A DNA stretch of 64,000 nucleotides from Scylla paramamosain (lineage: Eukaryota > Arthropoda > Malacostraca > Decapoda > Portunidae): the NCBI RefSeq assembly GCF_035594125.1, contig NC_087158.1, forward strand, positions 10,396,800 through 10,460,799, in the 5' to 3' direction. A program made the position numbers and the translations under genes. Under the pieces are notes generated by a model. That model made no database searches. It was not told the DNA's origin and saw only the letters and a program-made list of their open reading frames with translations. Shown here piece by piece: positions 40,371 to 51,539 of the stretch. Each line of letters begins with the position of its first letter. Position 1 is the stretch's first letter.

Positions 40371-40680
40371 TTTATGAAGCTGGAGGATGTGCTGTGTAGC
40401 CTACCTATGTTGAGAGCACCTGATTTTTCTCGGCCCTGTGCTTTAGCCGTTGATGCCAGCAAGGTTGGGGTGGGAGCTGTAGTAATGCAGCCTGATGATA
40501 ACCAAGAAAATCACCCTGTTTGTTATTTTTCTAAGAAGTTCGCCCCGGCCCAGAAGAACAATTCTGTAACTGAACAAAAATCTTCTAGCTGTAATTTTTG
40601 CCTTGCAGCATTTCAAAGTTTATGCGCCTGCTTATGGCACTAAAGTGACTATTTTTTTCGAACCATAGTCCACAGCAGAA
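40371..40680 (+). pseudogene. RNase H of the Gmr1-like element, truncated
   Basis: FMKLEDVLCSLPMLRAPDFS, ALAVDASKVGVGAVVMQ (first RNase H Asp), HPVCYFSKKFAPAQ, a decayed EKE site, and HFKVYAPAYGTKVTI read in a shifted frame. It is cut at about 40680 by a minus-strand element A fragment, so the 3' LTR is not in the window. Confidence 0.85.
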
Positions 40681-41130
40681 TTGAGTTTTTTGAGGCATTG
40701 AACATACTAAGTGTGCTCTGCCCCAATCAGAAATTTTAAAGAGAGATCAAAAGTCAGGCGTTTACTTCCTGAATGGTTGGATGACTACGAAGACACGTGG
40801 AAAAGTTCAGGGTGGTACCGTCAGTATAAGAGTAGGTAGTTTGGTTTAGAAAATCATTGATGAATAATAGGAAGAGAGTGGGTGACAGGACAGAACCCTG
40901 AGGAATACAACTGTTAATACTTAGGAGAACAACGGTTACCGTCTACCACAGCAGCAGTAGAACAGCCAGAAAGAAAACTTGAGATAAAGTTACAGAGAGA
41001 AGGATAAAAGCCGTAGGAGGGTAGTTTGGAAATCAAAGCTTTGTGCCATGCTTTTTCAAAAGGTTTTGATATGTCTAAGGTAACAGCAAAAGTTTCACCA
41101 AAATCCCTAAAAGACGATGATCAAGACTAA
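40681..41130 (-). mobile_element. Element A fragment, RT part (left of the Harbinger insertion)
   Basis: The minus strand reads the RT from KAFDRVW-type text through NSGVPQGSV and the YADD area to the FNASKTQ equivalent at 40681, with many stops. It continues at 42282. Confidence 0.85.
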
Positions 41131-41985
41131 GGGCCTTTTACACTGTCGCTTCTTGTTTTTGCGATCGTTACCAATGAGTGGTGATGTCCACCACCACCAA
41201 CAAATCCGATTTCACAGACGTTTTTCGCGGCGTTGTTTGTTTTCATCCTTGCCAGAAATTGGTACTTTTGGTAACGCTGGCTTGGGAGCTGCTGGGCCTC
41301 CCCAATAGAGCTTACCAATGCATTTATGTCTTGCAAATATCACAAGTTCTTATCCTCTTGTACTTGTATTACTTCCAAAAATGCATGTAAAAATTATTTA
41401 ACAATGCAACAACATTTTGTAGGCTATGATAGTAATATAATAAAATTTAAGAAGAATTTGGATGGCGGGGTGAATTCACTTTACCAGCTGATGATAACTG
41501 CACTACCTGTCACCCTTATTTCATCTACTATGCCTCCTTGGTTAAAACTGTAATAATTCTCACATACGCACAGGGTGTATGGAATTTGTCACCTAAGAGA
41601 AATATTAGATAATATTGAAATAGCATTACCATTTCCATCAGAGGGCTAGGCTTAATTCCGTTATGCTAGTTTAAGATTAATTCAGTTCATTAATTTAATT
41701 GCTAATCCTTTCAATGTGAAGATCATAATTAAAAAGAAAAAAAAACAAATATTTTTTGCCGAAAAACGAATAATCAAAAAATTGGTAGGCTGGGTCTGTT
41801 TCAATAACACCCGAAATATTTCAATTTAACAATACATTTGTACAGCACTGAGGAAGATGGAAATAGAAGTTTCTCGAATGTTAGATATTCAAAGGAAAGA
41901 ATTTAAATAAAAATTTAACCATGTCTGCAGTAGATGGATAAAGCGTGTTGAAGGCACCAGTGATGTATTTCAATTTTTCATGCCT

Positions 41986-42037
<52 letters not shown>

Positions 42038-42281
42038 GTGCTGGCGTGGTTCGTTCTTTTGTCATGAATTGACTCACACTGTCTAATAAGGGACCTCTGG
42101 CATACCAACATTACCGAAACAGAGGTATACGTTTAACATGTTATGATCGTTACAAGGTTGGGGATCACCGTAATCACTAAAACAACGCCTGTGAAATCAG
42201 ATCGAGGTGTTGGTAATGCTTGTTACCAGGTTGGTAAGGCTCTTGCTTGGGAACGTTACCAAGCGCCTGTGAAATCTGCCC
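41131..42281. mobile_element. PIF/Harbinger-type non-autonomous DNA transposon, 1151 bp, TSD TAA
   Basis: Ends: GGGCCTTTTACACTGTCGCT (41131) and, on the other strand from 42281, GGGCAGATTTCACAGGCGCT (imperfect terminal inverted repeats). A second inverted pair lies inside at similar distance: GATTTCACAGACGTT near 41209 and AACGCCTGTGAAATC near 42184. TAA flanks both sides (41128-41130, 42282-42284). Removing the element and one TAA gives GACTAAGTAAGG, against GACTCAGTAAGG in other element A copies, so the empty site is reconstructed. A 3 bp TWA duplication and GGGC-type ends fit PIF/Harbinger. No transposase is visible; a (TC)n run (41988-42033) sits inside. Confidence 0.8.
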
Positions 42282-43029
42282 TAAGTAAGGAAAGCCAAGA
42301 TAACACTAGCGGCTTTGACGGAAACCATACTGGCGATCAGGTAGAAGTTTGTGAAGTAATAGATGTTTAAGAATCTTCTTGTTGAGGGTAGATTCATAAG
42401 GTTTAGAAAGGCAGGAAACCAAAGCAATGAGATTGCAGTTTGAGGGATTAGAGTGGTCACTCTTTTTACGAACATGTTGAATGTAGGCAAACGTCCAGCA
42501 GGAAGGAAAGGAAGATGTTGGCAGATAGAGTTGGAAGAGTTTGTCTAGGCAAGGCGCAGGCACGAAGGCACAGTTTCGGAAAACAATAGGAGGGACCCTA
42601 TCGGGTCCATATGCCAGCGAGGGGATGGAAAACATCATCGCGAAGGATCTTAATGGGTAGCATGAAGTAATGGGAGTGCTAAAGAGAGAGAGTCGAACAC
42701 GCGCTGAATCATCGAAGGTAGAGTTTTTAGCAAATGTTCGAGCGAAGAGTTCAGCTTTAGAAATAAATGAGATAGCAGTGGTACCATCAGATTGAAATAA
42801 AAGAGGAAAAGATAAAGAAGTAGAGTTACTGTAGATGTTTTGGCTAGGTACCAGAAATCACAAGGGGATTTAGATCTTGAAAGATTTTGACACGTTCTAT
42901 TAATGAAGGAGTTTTCGGTAGGCTGGAGAACAGACTTGGTGTGATTCTGGGCAGAAATATAGTGTATGAGGTTCAGGAGATGGAAGACTGAAGTACCCTT
43001 TATGGGCCACCTCTCTATCATGTATAGTA
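42282..43029 (-). mobile_element. Element A fragment, APE-RT linker and RT start (right of the Harbinger insertion)
   Basis: Minus-strand text DRQYGFRQSR, SFPSCWTFAYIQHV, YGPDRVPPIVFRNCA and SRSKSPCDFWYLAK, in several frames. It is more diverged than the neighbouring copy at 43074. Confidence 0.85.
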
Positions 43030-43062
43030 TTTTTTTTTTTTTTTATGTAGGAAGGACACATA
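43030..43062 (-). mobile_element. Element A 3' terminus stub (polyT plus ~15 bp)
   Basis: A T run at 43030-43044 followed by ATGTAGGAAGGACAC is the last few bases of element A read backwards, just upstream of the 5' end of a plus-strand A copy. Confidence 0.75.
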
Positions 43063-43073
43063 TATAGGAGGAG

Positions 43074-46000
43074 GCAGTAGACACCTGCCGAAACGATAAT
43101 TACTCCCAGTGAGGTCTAAAGCACTGTTCAGGGGGTGCTGTGAACTTATCATTAAACCCAGCTGTGACCTCACTGAACGTTTCCCTTTGTGTCTCACAAC
43201 ACAAGGGGGCAGTCACAGCCTGCCCTCTAAAGACAACTCTCTTCCTCCACACAAAACTATAAGCACCTAATAACACCCACACCCTTCACTCAAAAATTTT
43301 AAAATCATCATGGCGACTCCTACACCAGCCTCGGAGTCCCCATCTGGGGAGGGGACCATAAATGTCCCCAGGTCGGACTGCCTTTCTGTCGATGACCCTA
43401 AGTGTCTTGACACCCCCCTCAACTTTTTCTTCATTAACTTCTGCAACATTCGCGGTCTAAGATCTAATTTTCAATCTGTAGAACACCACCTCTCCTCTTC
43501 TAAACCTCATCTTCTTTTCCTCACTGAAACTCAGGTGTCTGAGGCAACTGACAGTAGCCCCTTTTCTGTTTCCTCTTACTTTCTCTATCCTCATTTTCGA
43601 TCCAAAGCTGGATGCTGCGTTTATGTGCGCAATGATTTAACCTGCTCTCGTGCCCACGCTCTTGAATCTTTCGAGTCTTCCACCATCTGGCTATGACTAC
43701 AGAGTCACTCTCATACTAAATTTATCTGTGCTGTATACCTCTCTCCTAACTCCTCTGACTATAAGAAATTCTTTGACTACTTAACTTCCAAAGTGGAGCA
43801 CATTCTGACCCTCTTCCCTTTTGCAGAGATCTCCATTCTTGGAGATTTCAATCTTCACCACCAGCTTTGGCTTTCCTCTCCCTTCACTGACCATCCTGGT
43901 GAACTAGCCTACAACTTTGCTATCCTCCATGACCTAGAGCAATTGGTGCAACACCCTACTCGCATTCCTGACCGTCTTGGAGATACGCCCAACATTCTTG
44001 ACCTTTTCCTGACCTCTAATCCTTCTGCTTATGCTGTCACCCTTTCTTCTCCGTTGGGCTCCTCTGATCACAATCTCATATCTTTATCTTGTCCTATCAC
44101 TCCAATCCCTCCTTAGGATCCCCCTAAGCGAAGGTGCCTCTGGCGTTTTGCCTCTGCCAGTTGGGGGGACCTGAGGAGGTATTTTGCTGATTTTCCTTGG
44201 AATGACTACTGCTTCCGTGTCAGAGACCCGTCTTTGTGTGCTGAGCGCATAACAGAGGTGATAGTGTCTGGCATGGAGGCGTACATTCCTCACTCTTTTT
44301 CTCGTCGTAAACCTTCTAAACCTTGGTTTAACACAACTTGTTCTCGTGCTATACATGATAGAGAGGTGGTCCACAAAAGGTACTTAAGCCTTCCATCACC
44401 AGAATCTCATGCACTTTATATTTCTGCCCGGAACCATGCTAAGTCTGTTCTCCAACTAGCCAAAAACTCCTTCATTAACAGAAAATGTCAAAACCTTTCA
44501 AGATCTAACTCCCCTCGTGATTTCTGGCATCTAGCCAAAAATATCTCCAATAACTTTGCTTCTTCTTCTTTCCCTCCTGTACTTCAACCAGATGGCACCA
44601 CTGCTATCACATCTATTTCTAAAGCTGAACTCTTTGCTCAAACCTTTGCTAAAAACGCTACCTTGGATGATTCTGGGCTTGTTCCTCCCTCTCCTCCACC
44701 CTCTGACTACTTCATGCCACGTATTAAAATTCTTCGCAATGATGTTTTCCATGCCCTCGCTGGCCTAAACCCTCGGAAGGCTTATGGACCTGATGGGGTC
44801 CCTCCTATTGTTCTCCGAAACTGTGCCTCCGTGCTTGCACCTTGCCTAGTCAAACTCTTTCAGCTCTGTCTGTCAACATCTACCTTTCCTTCTTGCTGGA
44901 AGTTTGTCTACATTCAACCTGTTCCTAAAAAGGGTGACCGTTCTAATCCCTCAAACTACCGTCCTATTGCTTTAATTTCCTGCCTATCTAAAGTTTTTGA
45001 GTCTATCCTCAACAGGAAGATTCTTAAACATCTATCACTTCACAACCTTCTATCTGATCGCCAGTATGGGTTCCGTCAAGGCCGCTCTACTGGTGATCTT
45101 CTGGCTTTCCTTACTGAGTCTTGGTCATCCTCTTTTAGAGATTTTGGTGAAACTTTTGCTGTTGCCTTGGACATATCAAAAGCTTTTGATAGAGTCTGGC
45201 ACAAAGCTTTGATTTCCAAACTACCCTCCTACGGTTTCTATCCTTCTCTCTGTAACTTCATCTCAGGTTTCCTTTCTGACCGTTCTATTGCTGCTGTGGT
45301 AGACGGTCACTGTTCTTCTCCTAAATCTATTAACAGTGGTGTTCCTCAGGGTTCTGTCCTGTCACCCACTCTCTTCTTATTATTCATTAATGATCTTCTA
45401 AACCAAACTTCTTGTCCTATCCACTCCTACGCTGATGATTCCACCCTGCACTTTTCCACGTTTTTTTCATAGACGTCCAACCCTTCAGGAGGTAAACATA
45501 TCACGCAGGGAAGCCACAGAACGCCTGACTTCTGATCTTTCTAAAATTTCTGATTGGGGCAGAACAAACTTGGTATTGTTCAATGCCTCAAAAACTCAAT
45601 TCCTCCATCTATCAAGTCGACACAACCTTCCAGACAACTATCCCCTATTCTTCAATGACACTCAACTGTCCCCCTCTTCTACACTGAACGTCCTCGGTCT
45701 GTCCTTTACTTATAATCTGAACTGGAAACTTCACATCTCATCTCTAGCTAAAACAGCTTCTATGAAGTTAGGTGTTCTGAGACGTCTCCGCCAGTTTTTC
45801 TCACCCCCCCAGCTGCTAACTCTGTACAAGGGCCTTATCCGTCCATGTATGGAGTATGCTTCACATGTCTGGGGGGGTTCCATTCATACTGCTCTTCTAG
45901 ACAGGGTGGAATTAAAAGCTTTTCGTCTCATCAACTCCTCTCCTCTAACTGACTGTCTTCAGCCTCTCTCTCACCGCCGCAATGTTGCATATCTAGCTGT

Positions 46001-46376
46001 CTTCTACCGCTATTTTCATGCTAACTGCTCTTCTGATCTTGCTAACTGCATGCGTCCCCTCCTTCCGCGGCCTCGCTGCACAAGACTTTCTTCTTTCTCT
46101 CACCCCTATTCTGTCCACCTCTCTAACGCAAGAGTTAACCAGTATTCTCAATCATTCATCCCTTACTCTGGTAAACTCTGGAACTCCCTGCCTGCTTCTG
46201 TATTTCCACCTTCCTATGACTTGAATTTTTTCAAGAGGGAGGTTTCAAGACACTTATCCATCAATTTTTTACCACTGCCTTGACCCTTTTACAGGACTGG
46301 CATTTCAGTGGGCATTTTTTTTATTAATTTTTGTTGCCCTTGGCCAGTGTCCTTCTTACATAAAAAAAAAAAAAAA
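43074..46376 (+). mobile_element. Element A, best-preserved full-length copy
   Basis: 5' end GGCAGTAGACACCTGCC (43073), 236 bp leader, single coding region, 3' end TTGGCCAGTGTCCTTCTTAC and polyA (46362-46376). Length is 3.3 kb. No frame for a gag-like ORF1 lies upstream of the APE domain. Confidence 0.95.
43310..46283 (+). pseudogene. Element A APE-RT polyprotein: two stops and one frameshift
   Basis: About 990 codons. [125 protein letters not shown]-terminal: [42 protein letters not shown]. Disabling changes: TGA at 43694 (a CGA Arg codon elsewhere), TAG at 44114 (CAG elsewhere) and an extra T in the T-run at 45461-45467 (frame shift near 45470). The 412-codon frame 44234-45472 carries every RT catalytic block. 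Both stops are C-to-T transitions. Confidence 0.95.
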
Positions 46377-46865
46377 CATACTGTATCAAAAAGTATTGAC
46401 ATGTTTAAGGCAACATTAAAAGTTTCAACGAAATCGTTAAGTAACGATAAATAAGATTCGTTAAGGTCTAGAAGATAGCCAGATGGTTGTTCACTATGGA
46501 ACCCTTATTGTAGATCAGAAAGAAGATTGTGGACATACTATAGATGCTTGTGTTTTCTTTTTATGGAAAAACTAAAAAGGTTTAGAAAAACAGTAGATTC
46601 GAAACCAGAGATCAGTAATTTCAAGGATTGGAACGATCAAACTTATCAAGAACAGGCTGAATGTAAACCAAACTCCAACAAAAAGGAAAAGTGAATGTTG
46701 ATAGACAAAGACGGGAAGATTTGCTGAGCAAAATGTAAGAATCTGAACATTGTTACGGAGAACGGCAGGTGGGGAGGATGGGAATATGAGAGAAGAGGTA
46801 AACTTGAGAAATGAGATGGAAATGGAGGCATTTGAATGAAGTAGAGGAAGAAAAGATAAGGAAAA
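46377..46865 (-). mobile_element. Element A' fragment
   Basis: Diverged minus-strand RT text starting TATCAAAAAGTATTGACATG (equivalent of SKAFDRV). It serves as the empty-site reference for the hAT-like insertion at 909-2949 because AAAAGGTTTAGAAAAACAG is uninterrupted here. Confidence 0.7.
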
Positions 46866-46891
46866 AAATATATAGGATATATGGGATATTT

Positions 46892-47049
<158 letters not shown>

Positions 47050-47354
47050 TTTTATAACTCGACATGATAGGGGCTCCAATCTTGCCGAGTTACTCAGTTT
47101 TCCGAGTTGCGCAAATATCCCCATTCCCATTCCCCCCATTTTTGCATTAACAGTAAAAAAAAAAAAAATTGAAAACACTGCACTACACGATAGCAGTAAA
47201 AGTGTTAAAAGCGTGAAACAACACTTACCAATGAAGAGGGTGGTTGGGACTCCGTCGCATTTCATAATAATACGGAGTTACATACACTGTAATGTACCGC
47301 GAGATAAAGTAACATAAGATGAAGAAAGTAAGAATGATGAAATAGAAAAGATAA

Positions 47355-47359
<5 letters not shown>

Positions 47360-47420
<61 letters not shown>

Positions 47421-47674
47421 GGGACGAGACCTTAGACGCGTCCTGGTCACGTACGTACTCAATCTGAAACTCCTAAAATATTTATCCGCGTAATTACTCA
47501 TATTCCCCACTTGAATTTCCTTACCTTATCCATTTAATTTGAGACTCATCCAATATTTAGTAGAAGAGTTACCCTTGATAAAGAAACAATCAGTATTGAT
47601 CTAGCCCCCCCTTTGTTTAGTCAGCAGAGTTTTTGAACATAAAATGTTTTTTATTCAAGTAAGGACCGCTCAGG

Positions 47675-47710
<36 letters not shown>
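47360..47710. repeat. (AG)n and (GT)n microsatellites
   Basis: AG 47360-47414 and GT 47677-47710, separated by unassigned sequence. Confidence 0.95.
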
Positions 47711-47711
<1 letters not shown>

Positions 47712-47870
47712 ACACCCGCTTCCCTCTTCTTTCCTTGTGCCCTCCCCTCTCCCCTTAGCAGCAGCACGGGAGAATGGTTAGAGCGCTTTCCCAAGCACCC
47801 CCTATCAAGTAGTGGTGGGTAGGAATCGATAACTTAGGTATTCACGGAATCGATTCCTTGTGCTGGCGGA

Positions 47871-48237
47871 GAATCATGTAGAGCGCGCGGAGCCGGTAAC
47901 AGAGCCTTGGAGCCGCCAGCGCTCGGGGTGAGTACCAGAGTTTTGGAGACGCCAGCGCGCTGCTCAGACAGATTACCAGGCGGAGCCCGTTCCAGAATCG
48001 GTTCCGCGGAAAATCGTGTAGAGCGCGCGGGGGCCGGTACCAGTCTTGCACGCGCCAGCGCGCGGGGTGAGTACCAGTCTTAGAGCCGCCAGCGCGCTGC
48101 TCAGACGGATACCAGGTGGAGCCGGTTCCGGAATCGGTTCCGTGGGGAATCGTTTAGAGAGCGTGTTGAGAGTACCAAGTCTTGGAGCCGCCAGCGCGCT
48201 GCTCAGACAGTTACCACTAGTGTGTAGCGGTTCCAGG
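47871..48237. repeat. Subterminal tandem repeat, ~140 bp unit, 2.7 copies
   Basis: Units start at about 47871, 48011 and 48147, each with GTAGAGCGCGCGG-type, GCCGCCAGCGCGCTGCTCAG and CCGGTTCC-GAATCGGTTCC text. Unit 3 is shortened. GGTTCCGGAATCGG also appears in the opposite terminus near 59460-59485, so these are probable transposase-binding subterminal repeats (inference). Confidence 0.8.
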
Positions 48238-48327
48238 ACTCATCTAGAATACTGGCAGAGATTATTACAAAGTCTTCGTTAGACAGACACATACTAGTTT
48301 TCCCCAGATACCGGAGAGTGTGTCATG

Positions 48328-48539
48328 AGGAGCCGCCGTGGTACACTGGTACCGCGCGCGCTTTGGGGGCCAAGTGGTCAGCAGGCGCACAGGTTCGAAT
48401 CATGGCTACGGTCAGAGGATAGGAAGGGCATCCACTCGGGGTAACAGTTTCCAAATGCCAAATCCAAAAGTCCTTCATCAGGAGGCACCGTCTCAGCCCT
48501 AACAGACTAAGGAAAACTAGACGAAAAAAAAAAAAAAAA
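48328..48539 (+). mobile_element. tRNA-derived SINE, full length, 17 bp target duplications
   Basis: It starts AGGAGCCGCCGTGG, has an A-box-like TGGTACACTGGTA and a B box GGTTCGAATC (about 48391-48400), a ~110 bp tRNA-unrelated body and a polyA tail (about 48523-48539). CCGGAGAGTGTGTCATG (48311-48327) is repeated with one mismatch at 48540-48556. The boxes are the internal RNA polymerase III promoter in this class. It lies inside the hAT element. Confidence 0.92.
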
Positions 48540-48559
48540 CCGGAGAGTGTCTCATGTGG

Positions 48560-49130
48560 TCATGTTGCTCTAAATATCGTTCCATCATGTAGTAATGAAG
48601 AATTTCATCTAGTTTCTACATCATGAATAAGTTTCTTTGAAGGCTGCTTGTACTGCTCTTGCACCTGCATGAACTTATCAGAACCCTCCACGCTTTATTT
48701 ATTTATCTTTATTTTTTCCTTTAGCCTCTGGACGTCCTCATTGTTCTTAATGGAGTCCTGAACATCTAGATTCAAATTGTGTGCAAAGCACGGGATATGG
48801 CTAACATTCATTTGTTTTACTGCTGCAGTCATGTTATCATTGTCAGTCACAATTGAGTGAATTTTATCTAAAATGTTCCATTTATTGTAGACAAGTCTTA
48901 TCTCTTCTGCAATATTATCTGTTGTATGGGACTTAACCATATGAACAGTATCAATCACAGCAGACTTGAGTACCCACTCTGGGGATATGTAGTGAGCTGT
49001 CACTGTGATGAATGCTTTTGTTTGTCGGGATGTCCGTAATATGTCTGTTGCTAAAGCAATACGTTTAGCCTTCTCCAGCTCTTGACGGACTCTCTACCTC
49101 TCTACTGTAAATAGAAGGTAAGAGAGTCCT
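48560..49130 (-). pseudogene. hAT transposase, central part
   Basis: Read from 49130: TLLPSIYSREVE, a shift, then RVRQELEKAKRIALATDI and TSRQTKAFITVTAHYISPEW, followed by an open stretch 49003-48695 with SHTTDNIAEEIRL, HSIVTDNDNMTAAVKQMN and HIPCFAHNLNLDVQD. These are the RNase-H-like core of ZBED-type hAT transposases: VTDN is the second catalytic Asp block and CFAHxLNL is the family signature. The C-terminal dimerisation part is not seen. The N-terminal part is at 57589-57981. Confidence 0.85.
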
Positions 49131-49935
49131 ACTTTTTTTTATGTAGGAAGGACACTGGCCAAGGGCAACAAAAATCTAATAAAAAAAATGCCTACTAAAA
49201 TGCCAGTCCCATAAAAGGGTCAAAACAGTGCTCAAAAATTGATGGATAAGTGTCTTGAAACCTCCCTCTTGAAGGAATTCAAGTCATAGGAAGGTGGAAA
49301 TACAGAAGCAGACAGGGAGTTCCAGAGTTTACCAGAGAAAGGGATGAATGATTGAAAATACTGGTTAACTCTTGGGTTAGAGAGGTGGACAGAATAGGGG
49401 TGAGAGAAAGAAGAAAGTCTTGTGCAGCGAGGCCGCGGAAGCAGGGGAGGCATGCAGTTAGCAAGATCAGAAGAGCAGTTAGCATGAAAATAGTGGTAGA
49501 AGACAGCTAGATATGCAACATTGCGGCGGCGAGAGAGAGGCTGAAGACAGTCAGTTAGAGGAGAGGAGTTGATGAGACAAAAAGCTTTTGATTCCACCCT
49601 GTCTAGAAGAGCAGTATGAGTGGAATCCCCCCAGATATTTGAAGCATACTCCATACATGGACGGATAAGGCCCTTGTACAGAGTTAGCAGCTGGGGGGAT
49701 AAGAAAAACTGGCGGAGACGTCTCAGAACGCCTAGCTTCATAGAAACTGTTTTAGTTAGAGATGAGATATGAAGTTTCCAGTTCAGATTATAAGTAAAGG
49801 ACAGACTGAGGATATTCAGTGTAGAAGACGGGGACAGTTGAGTGTCATTAAAGAAGAGGGGATAGTTGTCTGGAAGGTTGTGTCGAGTTGATAGATGGAG
49901 GAATTGAGTTTTTGTGGCATTGAACAATACCAAGT
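49131..49935 (-). mobile_element. Element A 3' fragment
   Basis: The polyT (49131-49140) abuts the hAT transposase. The minus strand runs through the C-terminal RT region (CMPPLLPRPRCTRLSSF, FKREVSRHLSINF) up to LVLFNATKTQF, where the next polyT (49936) begins. Confidence 0.9.
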
Positions 49936-51453
49936 TTTTTTTTTTTTTATGTAGGAAGGACACTGGCCAAGGGCAACAAAAATCCAATAAAAAAATATGC
50001 CCACTGAAATGCCAATCCCATAAAAGGGTCAAAGCAGTGCTCAAAAACTGATGAATAAGTGTCTTGAAACCTCCCTCTTGAAGGAATTCAAGTCATAGGA
50101 AGGTGGAAATACAGAAGCAGGCAGAGAGTTCCAGAGTTTACCAGAGAAAGGGATGAATGATTGAGAATACTGGTTAACTCTTGCATTAGAGAAGTGGACA
50201 GAATAAGGGTGAGAGAAAGAAGAAAGTTTTGTGCAGCGAGGCCGCGGAAGGAGGGGAGGCATGCAGTTAGCAAGATCAGAAGAGCAGTCAGCATGAAAAT
50301 AGCGGTAGAAGACAGCTAGATATGCAACATTGCGGCGGTGAGAGAGAGGCTAAAGACAGTCAGTTAGAGGAGAGGAGTTGATGAGACGAAAAGCTTTTGA
50401 TTCCACCCTGTCTAGAAGAGCTCATGAGTGGAACCCCCTAGACATGTGAAGCATACTCCATACTTGGACGGATAAGGTCCTTGTACAGAGTTAGCAGCTG
50501 GGGGGGTGAGAAAAACTGGCAGAGACGTCTCAGAACACCTAACGTCATAGAAGCTGTTTTAGCTAGAGATAAGATGTGTAGTTTCCAGTTCAGATTATAA
50601 GTAAAAGACAAACCGAGGATGTTCAGTGTAGAAGAGGGGGACAGTTGAGTGTCATTGAAAAAGAGTGGATAGTTGTCTGGAAGGTTGTGTCGAGTTGATA
50701 GATGGAGGAATTGAGTTTTTGAGGCATTGAACAATATCAAGTTTGCTCTGCCCCAATCAGAAATTTTAGAAAGATCAGAAGTCAAGCGTTCTGTGGCTTC
50801 CCTGCGTGATATGTTTACCTCCTGAATGGTTGGACGTGTATGAAAAGACGTGGAAAAGTGCAGGGTGGTATCATCAGCATAGGAGTGGATAGGACAAGAA
50901 GTTTGGTTTAGAAGATCATTAATGAATAATAAGAAAAGAGTGGGTGACAGGACAGAACCCTGAGGAACACCACTGTTAATAGATTTAGGAGAAGAACAGT
51001 GACCATCTACCACAGCAGCAATAGAACGGTCAGTAAGGAAACTTGAGATGAAGTTACAGAGAGAAGGATAGAAACCGTAGGAGGGTAGTTTGGAAATCAA
51101 AGCTTTGTGCCATACTCTATCAAAAGCGTTTGATATGTCCAAGGTAACAGCAAAAGTTTCACCAAAATCTCTAAAAGAGGGTGACCAAGACTCAGTAAGG
51201 AAAGCCAGAAGATCACCAGTAGAGCGGCCTTGACGGAACCGATACTGGCGATCAGATAGAAGGTTGTGAAGTGATAGATGTTTAAGAATGTTCCTGTTGA
51301 GGATAGATTAAAAAACTTTAGATAGGTAGGAAATTAAAGCAATAGGACGGTAGTTAGAGGGATTAGAACGGTCACCCTTTTTAGGAACAGGTTGAATGTA
51401 GGCAAACTTCCAGCAAGAAGGTAAGGTAGATGTTGACAGACAGAGCTGAAAGA
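49936..51453 (-). mobile_element. Element A 3' half (left of CR1)
   Basis: PolyT at 49936-49949, 3' UTR and C-terminal region (50262-50041), a frame break at about 50430, then an open stretch of 234 codons (51142-50438) with DISNAFDRVWHK, NSGVPQGSVLSPTLF, SYADDTTLHF and KLHILSLAKT. It stops at 51453 in the element's GAGCTGAAAGA text, where CR1 begins, and resumes at 55617. Confidence 0.92.
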
Positions 51454-51539
51454 ACATAAGAACATAAGAAATAAGGGAAGCTGCAAGAAGCGACCAGGCT
51501 TACACGTGGCAGTCCCTGTATGAAACACACCTACCTATT

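Noticed and set aside
48384..48401. A functional tRNA gene at the GGTTCGAATC B box
   Set aside because: The tRNA cloverleaf is not complete, and the unit continues into a SINE body with polyA and target duplications.
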